Source of the DNA: Eubacteriales bacterium
Lineage (GTDB): Bacteria; Bacillota; Clostridia; Saccharofermentanales; Fastidiosipilaceae
Length of the DNA stretch: 55,996 nucleotides
Reading direction: 5' to 3'
NCBI GenBank assembly: GCA_030537565.1
Contig: JAUNVS010000004.1
Span: forward strand, 1 to 55,996
The position numbers were made by a program, and so were the translations under genes. Within the stretch, counting starts at the first letter, position 1. Each line of letters begins with the position of its first letter. Shown here piece by piece: positions 1-8,036 of the stretch. Below the pieces are notes generated by a model. It was not told the DNA's origin, made no database searches, and saw only the letters and a list, made by a program, of their open reading frames with translations.

Positions 1-11
1 GCTTTTCTTGC

Positions 12-40
12 TTGCTTTGCGTGTGCTAGGATGTTAGAAT
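12..40 (+). promoter_or_regulatory. Promoter of the Phe T-box operon
   Basis: TTGCTT at 12-17 and TAGAAT at 35-40 are 17 bases apart. A TGT directly before the -10 gives an extended -10. Transcription would start near base 47, just ahead of the T-box stem I. Confidence 0.6.
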
Positions 41-46
41 CAACTG

Positions 47-344
47 AAACTACAAAAGCGACGATCGGAAGCTAGTAGGTTTGGGAACGGAATTTCAGAG
101 AGAGGCGCCTAGAGCTGCGAGTGCCTAATTCCTGACAAATTGAATTCTTTCCGTAGCTGCCCGCTGAATTTTCATATGAAATAGTAGGTCTGGCCGGGTG
201 CTCCCGTCATAGAGCCTGAGTCTCTCCGCCTTTCGAGGATGTGACGGACTTGTTGAGATCCTAATTGTGAGATTAGGGTGAACAGAGGTGGTAACGCGGT
301 TATTTCCGCCCTCTCGATGCATCGGCCATCGGGAGGGCGTTTTT
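47..344 (+). promoter_or_regulatory. T-box riboswitch leader, specifier UUC (Phe)
   Basis: This leader senses uncharged tRNA and controls transcription of the ABC genes that follow. Stem I has the AGTA element at 74-77 opposite GAA at 142-144, which frames the specifier loop. The next triplet is TTC at 145-147, a phenylalanine codon. The AG-bulge/distal-loop region lies at about 96-122. The T-box proper, AGAGGTGGTAACGCG, is at 284-298. Its TGGT bulge would pair with an ACCA tRNA end, which fits the A73 discriminator of tRNA-Phe and does not fit the G73 of bacterial tRNA-Trp. The competing terminator follows at 307-344. The specifier assignment is inferred from alignment with the second leader at 3311-3634, which has the same frame of conserved elements. 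Confidence 0.88.
307..344 (+). terminator. T-box attenuator terminator 1
   Basis: Stem 307-319/327-339 (13 pairs, one G-U) with a 7-base loop, followed by TTTTT at 340-344. Its 5' arm would be taken up by the antiterminator when uncharged tRNA binds the T-box just upstream. Confidence 0.85.
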
Positions 345-373
345 CTTTCCCGATTACTAAAAAGAGGTGGAAG

Positions 374-1438
374 ATGAAACAGTTAGGACCGACGAAAACA
401 AGCAAATTGGCTATGGGCCGCATTCACTGGCGCACGACAGTTCTGTTGCTGGCGATGTTAATCCTCAGCATTCCGATTGCCAAACACAGGCTCTCAGCAC
501 AGAGCAGCGAGTTGAGTGATAAGGTTCTGAAGATCCAGATTCTTCAGCAGCTTTCCCATCGTTCGCTTGACGCCCTCCGCGAGGGTTTTCTCTCTGAGTT
601 AGAGGCCGCCGGCTATCACGAGGGTGAGAACTTGCAAGTTGACTATAAGAGTGCGGAAAATGATCTGTCTGCGGCCCAGAGCATTGCCCATGTCTTCCGC
701 GAGCAGGAGGCGGACTGCGTCCTCACGATCGGCACTGCCGCCTCGCAAGCGGTTGTACGTCAGATCAGCGATCGCCCCGTATTCTTCGCTGCTGTCAGTG
801 ATCCAGTTTCTGCTCAGCTTTTAAAGAACGCAGAGGCTCCAGAAGCCCTAGTTACTGGAACTAGCGACCGGGTCGATGCGATGAGTGAAGTCCGTGCGAT
901 GCGTCAGTTCTACCCCGATCTTAAACGGGTCGGCCTCATCTATTCATCTGGTGAAATTAATTCCAGCTCGCAAGTTGAGCTAGTCTCTACAGTCCTCGAT
1001 GAACTTGGAATTGAGCATAAGAGCTACGGCATCGCCTCGAGTGATGAATTAGCTGCCCATCTTGAAGTCGCCTTCCAAGAAAATGATCTCATCTATATTC
1101 CGACGGATAACAGCATTGCGTCAGCGATGGCCCTCGTCCACAAGTATGAATTGAAGTACGATAAGCCGATCTACGTCTCTTCGCGCTCGATGCTCGAAGA
1201 AGCAGGACTCTTCAGCCTTGGCTTTAACTACGAGTCGCTCGGTCGCCTCAACGCTAAAATGCTTCTCGAATATCTCGATGGAAAAGCCATCTCGGAGCTC
1301 CCCGTCAGCTACGCCGTTCAGGATCAGCTCTATTACTCCGAAGCGCGCCTGAAGGAATTAGGGCTTGAATTGCCAGCGGATTTGTTGGAAGATGCTGCAA
1401 GTCTCGAGTCGCTCGAGCTCGACGAGGAACGTAAGTAA
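374..1438 (+). CDS. ABC transporter substrate-binding protein, TrpX type (Phe T-box)
   Basis: This is the receptor of a TrpXYZ-type ABC importer (COG2984-like), 354 residues. The start is ATG 374, because AGAGGTGG lies just upstream and longer reading would run into the T-box stem. Family landmarks are the IGTAASQAV stretch near residue 135 and YIPTDN near 240. A hydrophobic segment at residues 21-36 acts as signal peptide or anchor. There is no lipobox cysteine, although receptors of monoderm importers are usually lipoproteins. The permease starts 80 bases downstream, so the three genes read as one operon under the T-box. It is clearly paralogous to the protein encoded at 3670-4686. The family is usually annotated as tryptophan/tyrosine uptake; the UUC specifier suggests phenylalanine as the true or main ligand here, which is inference. 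Confidence 0.85.
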   Translation: MKQLGPTKTSKLAMGRIHWRTTVLLLAMLILSIPIAKHRLSAQSSELSDKVLKIQILQQLSHRSLDALREGFLSELEAAGYHEGENLQVDYKSAENDLSAAQSIAHVFREQEADCVLTIGTAASQAVVRQISDRPVFFAAVSDPVSAQLLKNAEAPEALVTGTSDRVDAMSEVRAMRQFYPDLKRVGLIYSSGEINSSSQVELVSTVLDELGIEHKSYGIASSDELAAHLEVAFQENDLIYIPTDNSIASAMALVHKYELKYDKPIYVSSRSMLEEAGLFSLGFNYESLGRLNAKMLLEYLDGKAISELPVSYAVQDQLYYSEARLKELGLELPADLLEDAASLESLELDEERK

Positions 1439-1517
1439 ATAGAACCTAAACGTCTCCGCTTTGCGCTTTAGCGAAGTGGGACGAAACTAGGTATTGGATT
1501 TCTGAGGAGGAGAATTT

Positions 1518-2420
1518 GTGAACTGGGGGAATATACTCTTAGCGGCCACGATGCAGGGGGTACTCTGGTCAATTATGGCTCTCGGAGTCTACGTGACTTT
1601 CCGACTTTTAAACTTTGCCGATATGACCTGCGATGGTTCATTTACACTCGGTGCAGCAGTCTCGGCGGTTTGGATTGATTCGGGTCACAGCCCGTTTATT
1701 AGCCTCATCCTCGCAATCTCTGCCGGGGCCGTCGCTGGTCTCGTTACAGGATTCTTTAATACCCGCATGAAAATACCACAACTCTTAGCAGGTATTTTGA
1801 CGCAGATTGCTCTCTACTCCATTAACCTGCGGGTCATGGGAAAGTCGAATATCGCACTGCTGAGTGTCGAGACACTATTTACTCGTTTCCAAACCCTCCT
1901 AGGGATTGAGGAGAATCAGAGCGCTCTCCTACTCGGCTTGATCGTCGTCATCGCGATTATTGGCCTGATGTACTACTTCTTTGGTACGGAAATCGGCAGC
2001 ATGATCCGTGCCTCGGGTCAGAATCCAGGAGTCGTACGCGCCTTAGGGTGCTCGACTCAGCGCTGCACGATGATCGCCCTCGTGATCGGTAACGCATTGA
2101 TTGCCTGCTCTGGTGCCCTCGTCGCACAGAATCAGGGCTATGCCGATATTGACATGGGACCCGGTACGATCGTCATCGGCCTCGCCGCCATCATCATTGC
2201 AGAGGTGATCTTCCCACAACGGCACTTCGCCATCACACTGACCTCGGTCGTCATCGGCTCAGTCCTCTATCGGATGATCATTGCGCTCCTACTTGCCATC
2301 GGACTGAAGACCCAGGACATGAAACTCTGCACAGCACTCATCGTCGCCTTTGCACTCTACCTGCCGATCCTCAAGCGCAAGCGCATACCCGGTGAACGAA
2401 AGGTGGCTTCCAATGATTAG
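1518..2420 (+). CDS. ABC transporter permease, TrpY type
   Basis: Membrane subunit of the aromatic amino acid importer (COG4120-like), 300 residues. The start is GTG 1518, with GAGGAGGA at 1504-1511 as a good ribosome binding site. The protein is hydrophobic throughout, with about eight or nine predicted helices. It has the branched-chain-permease-like stretches LLNFADMTCDGSFTLGAA near residue 32 and NPGVVRALGCS near 175. The short basic C terminus ends in the cytoplasm beside the ATPase. The stop codon overlaps the ATPase start by 8 bases, so the two are translationally coupled. It probably serves both substrate-binding proteins in the window, because the second receptor has no permease of its own. 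Confidence 0.85.
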   Translation: MNWGNILLAATMQGVLWSIMALGVYVTFRLLNFADMTCDGSFTLGAAVSAVWIDSGHSPFISLILAISAGAVAGLVTGFFNTRMKIPQLLAGILTQIALYSINLRVMGKSNIALLSVETLFTRFQTLLGIEENQSALLLGLIVVIAIIGLMYYFFGTEIGSMIRASGQNPGVVRALGCSTQRCTMIALVIGNALIACSGALVAQNQGYADIDMGPGTIVIGLAAIIIAEVIFPQRHFAITLTSVVIGSVLYRMIIALLLAIGLKTQDMKLCTALIVAFALYLPILKRKRIPGERKVASND

Positions 2421-3210
2421 ACTTGAGAAAGTCAGTAAATACTTCCACCTGGGCACAGTTAATGAGACCCAGGCCCTCTGCGAAGTCGATTTTGAGATCC
2501 ATGAAGGCGATTTCATCAGTGTCATCGGTGGCAATGGTGCTGGAAAATCAACGCTGTTGAACGTCATCGCTGGAGTCTTCGGGATCGAATCGGGATCGAT
2601 TTATTTGGATGATAAAGACATCGCCAAGATGCCAGAGCATCGGCGCGCCGCCTACTTCGCCCGCGTCTTCCAAGATCCATTGATGGGGACAGCAGGCAAC
2701 ATGATGATCCGGGAAAACCTCGCCCTCGCCGCGATGCGGGGACAGCGTTTCGGCCTACGGACCCTGCTGCGCCGCAGTGATGAAGCGCATTTTAGGGAAC
2801 TTCTCAAACGCCTCGACCTCGGGCTCGAAGATCGCCTCGATTCTAAGGTCGGCCTCCTCTCAGGCGGACAGCGTCAGGCCCTCGCTCTCCTGATGGCCGG
2901 GATGCAGAGTCCGCGCCTCCTCCTCCTCGATGAGCACACGGCTGCACTCGACCCCCAAACCGCGAAGAAGATCATGGATGAGACCGATCGCCTCGTCTCT
3001 GAGACGAAGACCTCGACGCTGATGATCACCCACAACATGAAGCATGCCCTCGAGTACGGGAATCGGCTGATTATGATGTACAAAGGCCGCATCCTCTTCG
3101 ATCTCAAGGGGGAGGAAAAGAAAAACCTCACGATTCAAGATCTGATGCAACTCTTTCAGGAAGCATCTGGCGAGGTTCTCGCTTCGGACCGGATGTTATT
3201 ACAGAATTAG
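2413..3210 (+). CDS. ABC transporter ATP-binding protein, TrpZ type
   Basis: Cytoplasmic ATPase of the importer (COG1101-like), 265 residues. Start ATG 2413 overlaps the permease stop; AGGTGG at 2401-2406 is the likely ribosome binding site. Walker A is GGNGAGKSTLLN near residue 40, the signature is LLSGGQRQA near 150, and Walker B runs into DEHTAALDP near 175. The histidine after DE, where most ABC proteins have proline, is as I recall usual in this subfamily. The C-terminal part carries the ITHNMKHAL switch histidine. No terminator-like hairpin is evident before the second T-box leader, which starts about 100 bases later. Confidence 0.88.
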   Translation: MIRLEKVSKYFHLGTVNETQALCEVDFEIHEGDFISVIGGNGAGKSTLLNVIAGVFGIESGSIYLDDKDIAKMPEHRRAAYFARVFQDPLMGTAGNMMIRENLALAAMRGQRFGLRTLLRRSDEAHFRELLKRLDLGLEDRLDSKVGLLSGGQRQALALLMAGMQSPRLLLLDEHTAALDPQTAKKIMDETDRLVSETKTSTLMITHNMKHALEYGNRLIMMYKGRILFDLKGEEKKNLTIQDLMQLFQEASGEVLASDRMLLQN

Positions 3211-3276
3211 CTCAGCTAGTTCAGGATCAAAAAACGATTTGTTTAGCTTGATTTCCTGCTTTCGACAAAAAGAGAC

Positions 3277-3304
3277 TTGCCAGTTCGAGAATCTTTGTTA
3301 AAGT
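3277..3304 (+). promoter_or_regulatory. Promoter of the Tyr T-box gene
   Basis: TTGCCA at 3277-3282 and TAAAGT at 3299-3304, 16 bases apart, with TGT directly before the -10 (extended -10). The predicted start is near 3311, just before T-box stem I. The layout mirrors the first promoter. Confidence 0.5.
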
Positions 3305-3310
3305 ACATTC

Positions 3311-3634
3311 ATCCTCAATAGGACAAAGGCGATGATCGGAAACGAGTACGATCACCATCGATTTCTCAGAGAGATTGCGCTAGGCTGTGACGCGATTGAA
3401 ATTTGGTGATCCGAATACCTTCCGTAGCCGCTTACTGAAACTGCCCCCGGGTGAGAGTAGGTGGAGCCGGGTTCTCCCGTTATAGAGATGGAGTATCTCC
3501 CTAAGCCTCAGCGCATCGCTTTTGTGCTCAGGGCCGTACTTGATGAGGCTGTTATCGCGAGGTAGCAGTGAACAGAGGTGGTAACGCGACTTGTATCGCC
3601 CTCTCGTAGCATCCGCTCGGGAGGGCGTTTTTTT
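3311..3634 (+). promoter_or_regulatory. T-box riboswitch leader, specifier UAC (Tyr)
   Basis: Second T-box in the window. AGTA is at 3345-3348 and GAA at 3413-3415. The helix between them is clear (GATCACC against GGTGATC), so the specifier triplet is TAC at 3416-3418, a tyrosine codon. The stretch after the specifier (TTCCGTAGC) is the same as in the first leader, which anchors the alignment. AGAGGTGGTAACGCG at 3574-3588 is identical to the first T-box. Its TGGT bulge matches the A73 discriminator of tRNA-Tyr. The terminator is at 3597-3634. It controls only the single gene that follows. Confidence 0.9.
3597..3634 (+). terminator. T-box attenuator terminator 2
   Basis: Stem 3597-3606/3618-3627 with an 11-base loop, followed by seven T at 3628-3634. 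It is equivalent to the terminator of the first leader. Confidence 0.85.
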
Positions 3635-3669
3635 CGCCCTTCCAATCGAACGTGAAGAAGGAGTTAACA

Positions 3670-4686
3670 ATGAAAAAAACATGGCGCAACACAGCAATTA
3701 GTCTTGGCCTTAGTGCCGTTCTCGGCCTCGCCGCAGTTCCTATGCAGGCAGATGAGTCCACAGATCAAAAGAGTTTTACCGTCGGCATCTTACAGCAGTT
3801 GGAGTTTAAGGCCCTCGACGATGCTCGGGAGGGTTTTCTAGAAGGGCTGGCGGAAGCTGGCTTTGAGGAGGGGAAAAATCTCGTCGTAGATTACAAAAAT
3901 GCTCAAAACGACAGCAGTAATGCCCAGACGATTGCTCAGGTGTTCAAAGAGAAAAAATACGATCTTCACCTCAGCATCGGCACCAGTGCCTCTCAAGCCC
4001 TCGTCCACGCGGTCAAAGACCGCCCGATTCTCTTTACTGCAGTGACGGATCCCGTCGATGCCAAACTGGTTCCAGAGACTGAACATCCCGGTGGCTTCGT
4101 CAGTGGTAGCTCGGATCGCATCGATTTAAAGGCCCAGCTCTCTGTCTTAAAAGAGGTCTGCCCAGACGTTAAGACTTTGGCGATTGTCTACTCCTCAGGA
4201 GAACGTAATTCAGCGCTTCAGGCGGAATGGGCCCGCGAAGCTGCGAAGGAACTCGATCTCGAGGCGAGCGATGTCACGATCGCCAGCTCGAGCGAATTGA
4301 CCGAGACCCTCGAACATGCGATGTCGAAGTTCGACGCCATTTTTATCCCCACCGACAATGCGATTTCAGCTGCGATGCCCCTCGTCCATAAGATGGAACT
4401 TAAGCATAAGAAACCTGTTCTCGTCGCGGCGAAGACGATGCTTGAAGATGGTGGCGGTCTCCTCTGCATGGGAATTAACTACTTCGATCTCGGGAAGAAA
4501 ACCGGAGCCATGGCGGCGAAGATCCTCTCTGGTGAGAAGGTCGGCGATCTCTCCGTCTTTGAGATGGAAGACTTTGATTTCTACTTCAAATCTGAGACCT
4601 TAAAAGCCCTCGGTTTCGAACTTCCTCAGGAATGGGCAGAAAAAGGTCATGATGTCGACCAGCCGAGTGAGGCAGAAGCGAAATAA
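3670..4686 (+). CDS. ABC transporter substrate-binding protein, TrpX type (Tyr T-box)
   Basis: Paralogue of the receptor at 374-1438, 338 residues, with the same landmarks: IGTSASQAL, YSSGERNSALQ and FIPTDN. Start ATG 3670 has GAAGGAG seven bases upstream; a GTG at 3652 is possible but lies too close to the terminator. The N terminus is a classic signal peptide, with cleavage expected after MQA near residue 28. As in its paralogue there is no lipobox cysteine. The gene stands alone between its own T-box and a terminator at 4712-4736. It therefore presumably docks on the permease and ATPase encoded upstream. The UAC specifier points to tyrosine as ligand, which is inference. Confidence 0.85.
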   Translation: MKKTWRNTAISLGLSAVLGLAAVPMQADESTDQKSFTVGILQQLEFKALDDAREGFLEGLAEAGFEEGKNLVVDYKNAQNDSSNAQTIAQVFKEKKYDLHLSIGTSASQALVHAVKDRPILFTAVTDPVDAKLVPETEHPGGFVSGSSDRIDLKAQLSVLKEVCPDVKTLAIVYSSGERNSALQAEWAREAAKELDLEASDVTIASSSELTETLEHAMSKFDAIFIPTDNAISAAMPLVHKMELKHKKPVLVAAKTMLEDGGGLLCMGINYFDLGKKTGAMAAKILSGEKVGDLSVFEMEDFDFYFKSETLKALGFELPQEWAEKGHDVDQPSEAEAK

Positions 4687-4711
4687 GTTAAGACTTTTCT
4701 TTAGCGCTGTG

Positions 4712-4740
4712 GAGGGTCCCTTGGTCAGGGACCCTCTCTC
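4712..4740 (+). terminator. Rho-independent terminator after the Tyr receptor gene
   Basis: Perfect 10-pair stem 4712-4721/4727-4736 with loop TGGTC, followed by the pyrimidine run TCTC and GTTT. The T tract is weak but the stem is strong. Confidence 0.65.
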
Positions 4741-4770
4741 GTTTACAATGGACGAACAAAGGAGACGCCT

Positions 4771-5382
4771 ATGGCTAAATATTTTCAGAATCCAGCGTTC
4801 GTTAAGAGTGCCTTTCGTCTTCAGGATTGTCTCCCTGAAGATCGCCCAGAACTCCTCCTCAGTGGTCGGAGTAACGTCGGCAAGTCGACGCTAATCAACC
4901 AGCTCTGTCAGCGCAAGTCTTTGGCTCGGGTGGCCTCAACGCCGGGCAAGACCCAGTCAATTAATTACTATGATATCGATTCGCGCTTTTATCTCACGGA
5001 TTTACCTGGGTATGGGTATACGCGGACCGGGGAGAGGACGCGCCAGCAATTTAGCAAACTGATCGAGTCCTATTTTCAGACGCGTTCCAACATCGTCCTC
5101 GTCCTCGCCCTGATCGATTTGCGTCACCCGCCGACCCAGCAGGATGAGCAGATGCTCGACTTTCTTTTATCCCGAAACATTCCCTTTCGCGTGGTTTTAA
5201 CAAAGGCGGATAAACTCAAGCCAAATGCCCGCCGGGAGGCCCTGCGCTCCTTCGAAGCCTTTGCTGCGGATTTTGGTATTGAGCCCGAGCAAGCCTATTT
5301 TTACAATTCCAGTTTTAAGCCAGGGGCCTGGGAGCCGTTGCGTCTTGAGATTGAACGGCTGATTGATCTCGAAGTCGACTAG
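4771..5382 (+). CDS. engB: Ribosome biogenesis GTPase EngB/YsxC
   Basis: GTPase needed for late large-subunit assembly, 203 residues, the usual length of the family. Start ATG 4771 with AAAGGAG upstream. G1 is GRSNVGKST at residues 32-40, the switch I threonine lies in STPGKTQ at 56-62, G3 is DLPGYG at 77-82 and G4 is TKAD at 144-147. The C-terminal FYNSSFK segment occupies the G5 position. It stands alone between two terminators. Its own promoter is not obvious in the 84 bases upstream. Confidence 0.96.
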   Translation: MAKYFQNPAFVKSAFRLQDCLPEDRPELLLSGRSNVGKSTLINQLCQRKSLARVASTPGKTQSINYYDIDSRFYLTDLPGYGYTRTGERTRQQFSKLIESYFQTRSNIVLVLALIDLRHPPTQQDEQMLDFLLSRNIPFRVVLTKADKLKPNARREALRSFEAFAADFGIEPEQAYFYNSSFKPGAWEPLRLEIERLIDLEVD

Positions 5383-5430
5383 TTTGTTTTGGATAAAAGG
5401 CAAAGGATTTTGCCGTCTAAGTTGATTTAA

Positions 5431-5457
5431 GCTCTCCTCTCAGGAGGAGGGCTTTTT
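5431..5457 (+). terminator. Terminator hairpin carrying the comEC ribosome binding site
   Basis: Stem 5431-5439/5444-5452 (nine pairs, one T-G) with loop TCAG, followed by TTTTT at 5453-5457. The 3' arm is the AGGAGGAGGG stretch that serves as Shine-Dalgarno for comEC, whose ATG is at 5460. Confidence 0.7.
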
Positions 5458-5459
5458 GC

Positions 5460-8036
5460 ATGCGGGCATGGATTCAAGGGGGGATTGCGTTTTGGAATCG
5501 TGGGCAAATTTGCCTGTTTCGCTGGCTTAATGCCTATCCGATTTTGCCACTATTTTTCCTGCTCTTAATCTATGGACAGTGCTATCAGAGAAACCTCGAC
5601 CCACTCGGCGTGAAGCTCGCGCTTTTCATCCCCCTCGTGCTACTACTGTTTTATATCGATGAGCGGAAGAGGCGCTGGCGCCTCTTGGCCGTCTACGCTT
5701 TTGGCTTGTCCTACTTTTTCGGCCATCTCTTTTGGGGCCTCGCCCTGGCTTCTAACTACTGTAGGCAGCTCGACGCCGATGAATCCCTGCGTCATTATCG
5801 GATCAGTAAGGTCCGAAGTCAGTCCGAAGCAGGTCGGCCGGTGGAGGCCTTTGGTGAAGATCTCTCGGCTCCTGGTGTTCGGATTCGGATTCAATTCTTT
5901 CCGCTGGCCGACGAGGCTTTCACGCCAATTGTCGTCGGGACTCAATTCTCAACGCACAAAAAAGCTCATGCGATTAGCTATGAAGATTCAGTGCATGCCT
6001 TTGATGCACCCGCTTACTATGCCTCTCAGGCCTGTTACCTAGAGCTCAAGATTAAGCAGCAGGACTGTCTCGACTACCAAGCAGGGGCGGGTCGGAGTTT
6101 TGAGGACTGGGTTTATCGCATGCGTGGGCGCGTCGATCTCCGTCTTAAATCCTGGCTCAGTGAGGGGGCACGGACACTTCTGCGCGCCTCATTGCTCGCA
6201 GACCGCAGTGGATTCGAAGCCTCGCGCAAGCGAGCCTATCGCGCTGCGGGGCTTGCTCATATCCCAGTCGCCTCAGGGCAGCATCTTCATTTTTACATGT
6301 TTCTCCTCGGCTTTCTTCTCGAGCGAAGCCGTTTTTCCTTTCGCCTCCGTCAGTTTCTGAAAATTCTCTTTGCAGGCTTCTTTTGGGGACTCAGTCTCGG
6401 TAGCCTCTCGCTCTTGCGCGCCCTGAGCTATTTTTTAGTCCAGACTCTCTATGCGATTGCGAAGCGACCTCGCGACCGGATTAAAGTGTTTGAAACGGCT
6501 CTCGTTATAATTTTCCTCTATCGACCACTCGCCTTTTTAGAGCTTGGCTTTATCCTCAGCTTGGTCGCTTCTTTCAGTATCCTTCTCTGCCTTCGTTTCT
6601 GGCAGGATTATCAGGCGAGGAACTATTCGCTCGCACCGCTTCACCATGGCTTCCAATCCGCCTTTTTGCTGCGCCACCCTCTCGCCCGCAAGCGACTCGC
6701 TAAGTGGGGCTATCGATTTCTAAAAGCCTTCTCGCTGGCCTTTCTAGTTGATTTCAGTCTCCATCCCTTCTTAATGCATCTTTGTGAGCGGATCAGCTGT
6801 CTCTCCGTCTTTTACAATTTAATCGCAGCCATTTATTTCTCAGTCTTTAACAGTCTGGCGATTCTTATCCTAGCGCTCTGTTACCTGCCCTTTTCACGGC
6901 TCCTCCTCCTACCGTTATCACAGAGTCTCGAAGCAATTGCCTCGGGTCTAGATCACTTGGCTGGATCGGCACTCGACCCGAGGCGAGATGTCTTTCTTCG
7001 TTCTCACCAGGAAGTTTTTTGGGTCCAAGTTCTCGTACTCCTCATCGTTCTCTCTCTTCGCCGAATCTGGCTCTCGCCGAAGTCTTGGCCGAGGCGGCTT
7101 CGACAGGAGCTGATATTCCTACTGCTCCTCCTCATCCCGTTCCAGCTCTACCAGTTTTGGATGACCCCTTTCTTGCGGCTGAGTTTCGTTTCCTGCGGGA
7201 CGGGGGATGCCGCCCATTTTCAATTCCGAAATGGACTTACATTCATGATCGATGCGGGGAAGGAGGTGAACGCTGAGCGTTACCTAGGGCGCTTTCTTGA
7301 TGCGAGATCGACGCTGCCCCCCTCTTTTTTAATCATCAGCCACCTTCACGAGGACCACTATGGCGGTGCGTTTTATTTAATGTCAAAACAGGGACTCTCA
7401 GCCCTCTATGTGCGAGCCCCGACCGCGCAGTCGTTAGCGATTGAAGACACAAGTTCCGCCTATCGACGCTTACAGGAGGAGGCGGCGCTTCATGATGTTC
7501 AATTCATCGATCCAGACGAGTATCCAGAATTGAATTTGCCGGGTGGGTTTCGATTGATTTCGCTGGAGCTCGAGGCAGCTCCTGAGGCGGATGAAAATGG
7601 TCGTTCCCTCTTTCAACGCCTCGAGGCTGGGGAGACGAGGCTGCTGTTTACAGGTGACCTCGGTGCTGTCGATGAAGAACGCCTCTTGCGCAAGTTGGGG
7701 CCCGAGGCGATTAGCTGCGAGATTTTAAAGGTTCCTCACCATGGGTCGAAGCATTCCAGTACTGAGGAATTTATTGAGGCCAGTGGCGCCGAAATAGCGG
7801 TGATCTGCGTTGGAAAAAATCGTTATGGGCATCCGAGTCAGGAGGTGATTGCCCGGCTCGAAACTGCCGGCATGGAGGTTTTTCGTACAGATCTCGATGG
7901 GGATGTCTGCCTTGATTTTGATCGACGTGGTCGATATCGTATACAGCGAAGTGTGGGGCGACGTTTCCGCTCATTCCTCGAGGCCTTTGATTGGCACTTT
8001 CGGAGTCGGCGCCCCTTGAGGAGTGCTCATGGCTAA
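5460..8036 (+). CDS. comEC: ComEC/Rec2 family DNA uptake channel protein
   Basis: Membrane protein that carries transforming DNA across the cytoplasmic membrane, 858 residues. The N-terminal third has membrane helices and the DUF4131-like region. The middle holds the competence domain, with LLADRSGF and IPVASGQHLHFY near residues 245-275 and many helices. The C-terminal third is a metallo-beta-lactamase domain with SHLHEDHYGG near 628, a GDLG stretch near 732 and HHGSKHSS near 759. This three-part layout is the full-length form. Start ATG 5460 lies nine bases after GGAGG. The gene overlaps holA by 8 bases, an arrangement seen in other Bacillota where comEC precedes holA. The ribosome binding site is inside a terminator-like hairpin. 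Confidence 0.93.
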   Translation: MRAWIQGGIAFWNRGQICLFRWLNAYPILPLFFLLLIYGQCYQRNLDPLGVKLALFIPLVLLLFYIDERKRRWRLLAVYAFGLSYFFGHLFWGLALASNYCRQLDADESLRHYRISKVRSQSEAGRPVEAFGEDLSAPGVRIRIQFFPLADEAFTPIVVGTQFSTHKKAHAISYEDSVHAFDAPAYYASQACYLELKIKQQDCLDYQAGAGRSFEDWVYRMRGRVDLRLKSWLSEGARTLLRASLLADRSGFEASRKRAYRAAGLAHIPVASGQHLHFYMFLLGFLLERSRFSFRLRQFLKILFAGFFWGLSLGSLSLLRALSYFLVQTLYAIAKRPRDRIKVFETALVIIFLYRPLAFLELGFILSLVASFSILLCLRFWQDYQARNYSLAPLHHGFQSAFLLRHPLARKRLAKWGYRFLKAFSLAFLVDFSLHPFLMHLCERISCLSVFYNLIAAIYFSVFNSLAILILALCYLPFSRLLLLPLSQSLEAIASGLDHLAGSALDPRRDVFLRSHQEVFWVQVLVLLIVLSLRRIWLSPKSWPRRLRQELIFLLLLLIPFQLYQFWMTPFLRLSFVSCGTGDAAHFQFRNGLTFMIDAGKEVNAERYLGRFLDARSTLPPSFLIISHLHEDHYGGAFYLMSKQGLSALYVRAPTAQSLAIEDTSSAYRRLQEEAALHDVQFIDPDEYPELNLPGGFRLISLELEAAPEADENGRSLFQRLEAGETRLLFTGDLGAVDEERLLRKLGPEAISCEILKVPHHGSKHSSTEEFIEASGAEIAVICVGKNRYGHPSQEVIARLETAGMEVFRTDLDGDVCLDFDRRGRYRIQRSVGRRFRSFLEAFDWHFRSRRPLRSAHG

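Noticed and set aside
47-344. Calling the first T-box tryptophan-specific because the genes are TrpXYZ-like
   Set aside because: The specifier loop has no UGG after GAA, and the UGGU bulge does not match the G73 discriminator of bacterial tRNA-Trp.
278-373. In-frame extension of the first receptor to base 278
   Set aside because: The extra codons lie in the T-box and its terminator and have no ribosome binding site. ATG 374 has one.
1439-1517. Terminator between the first receptor and the permease
   Set aside because: The partial inverted repeat has several mismatches and no T run, and the genes belong to one functional unit.
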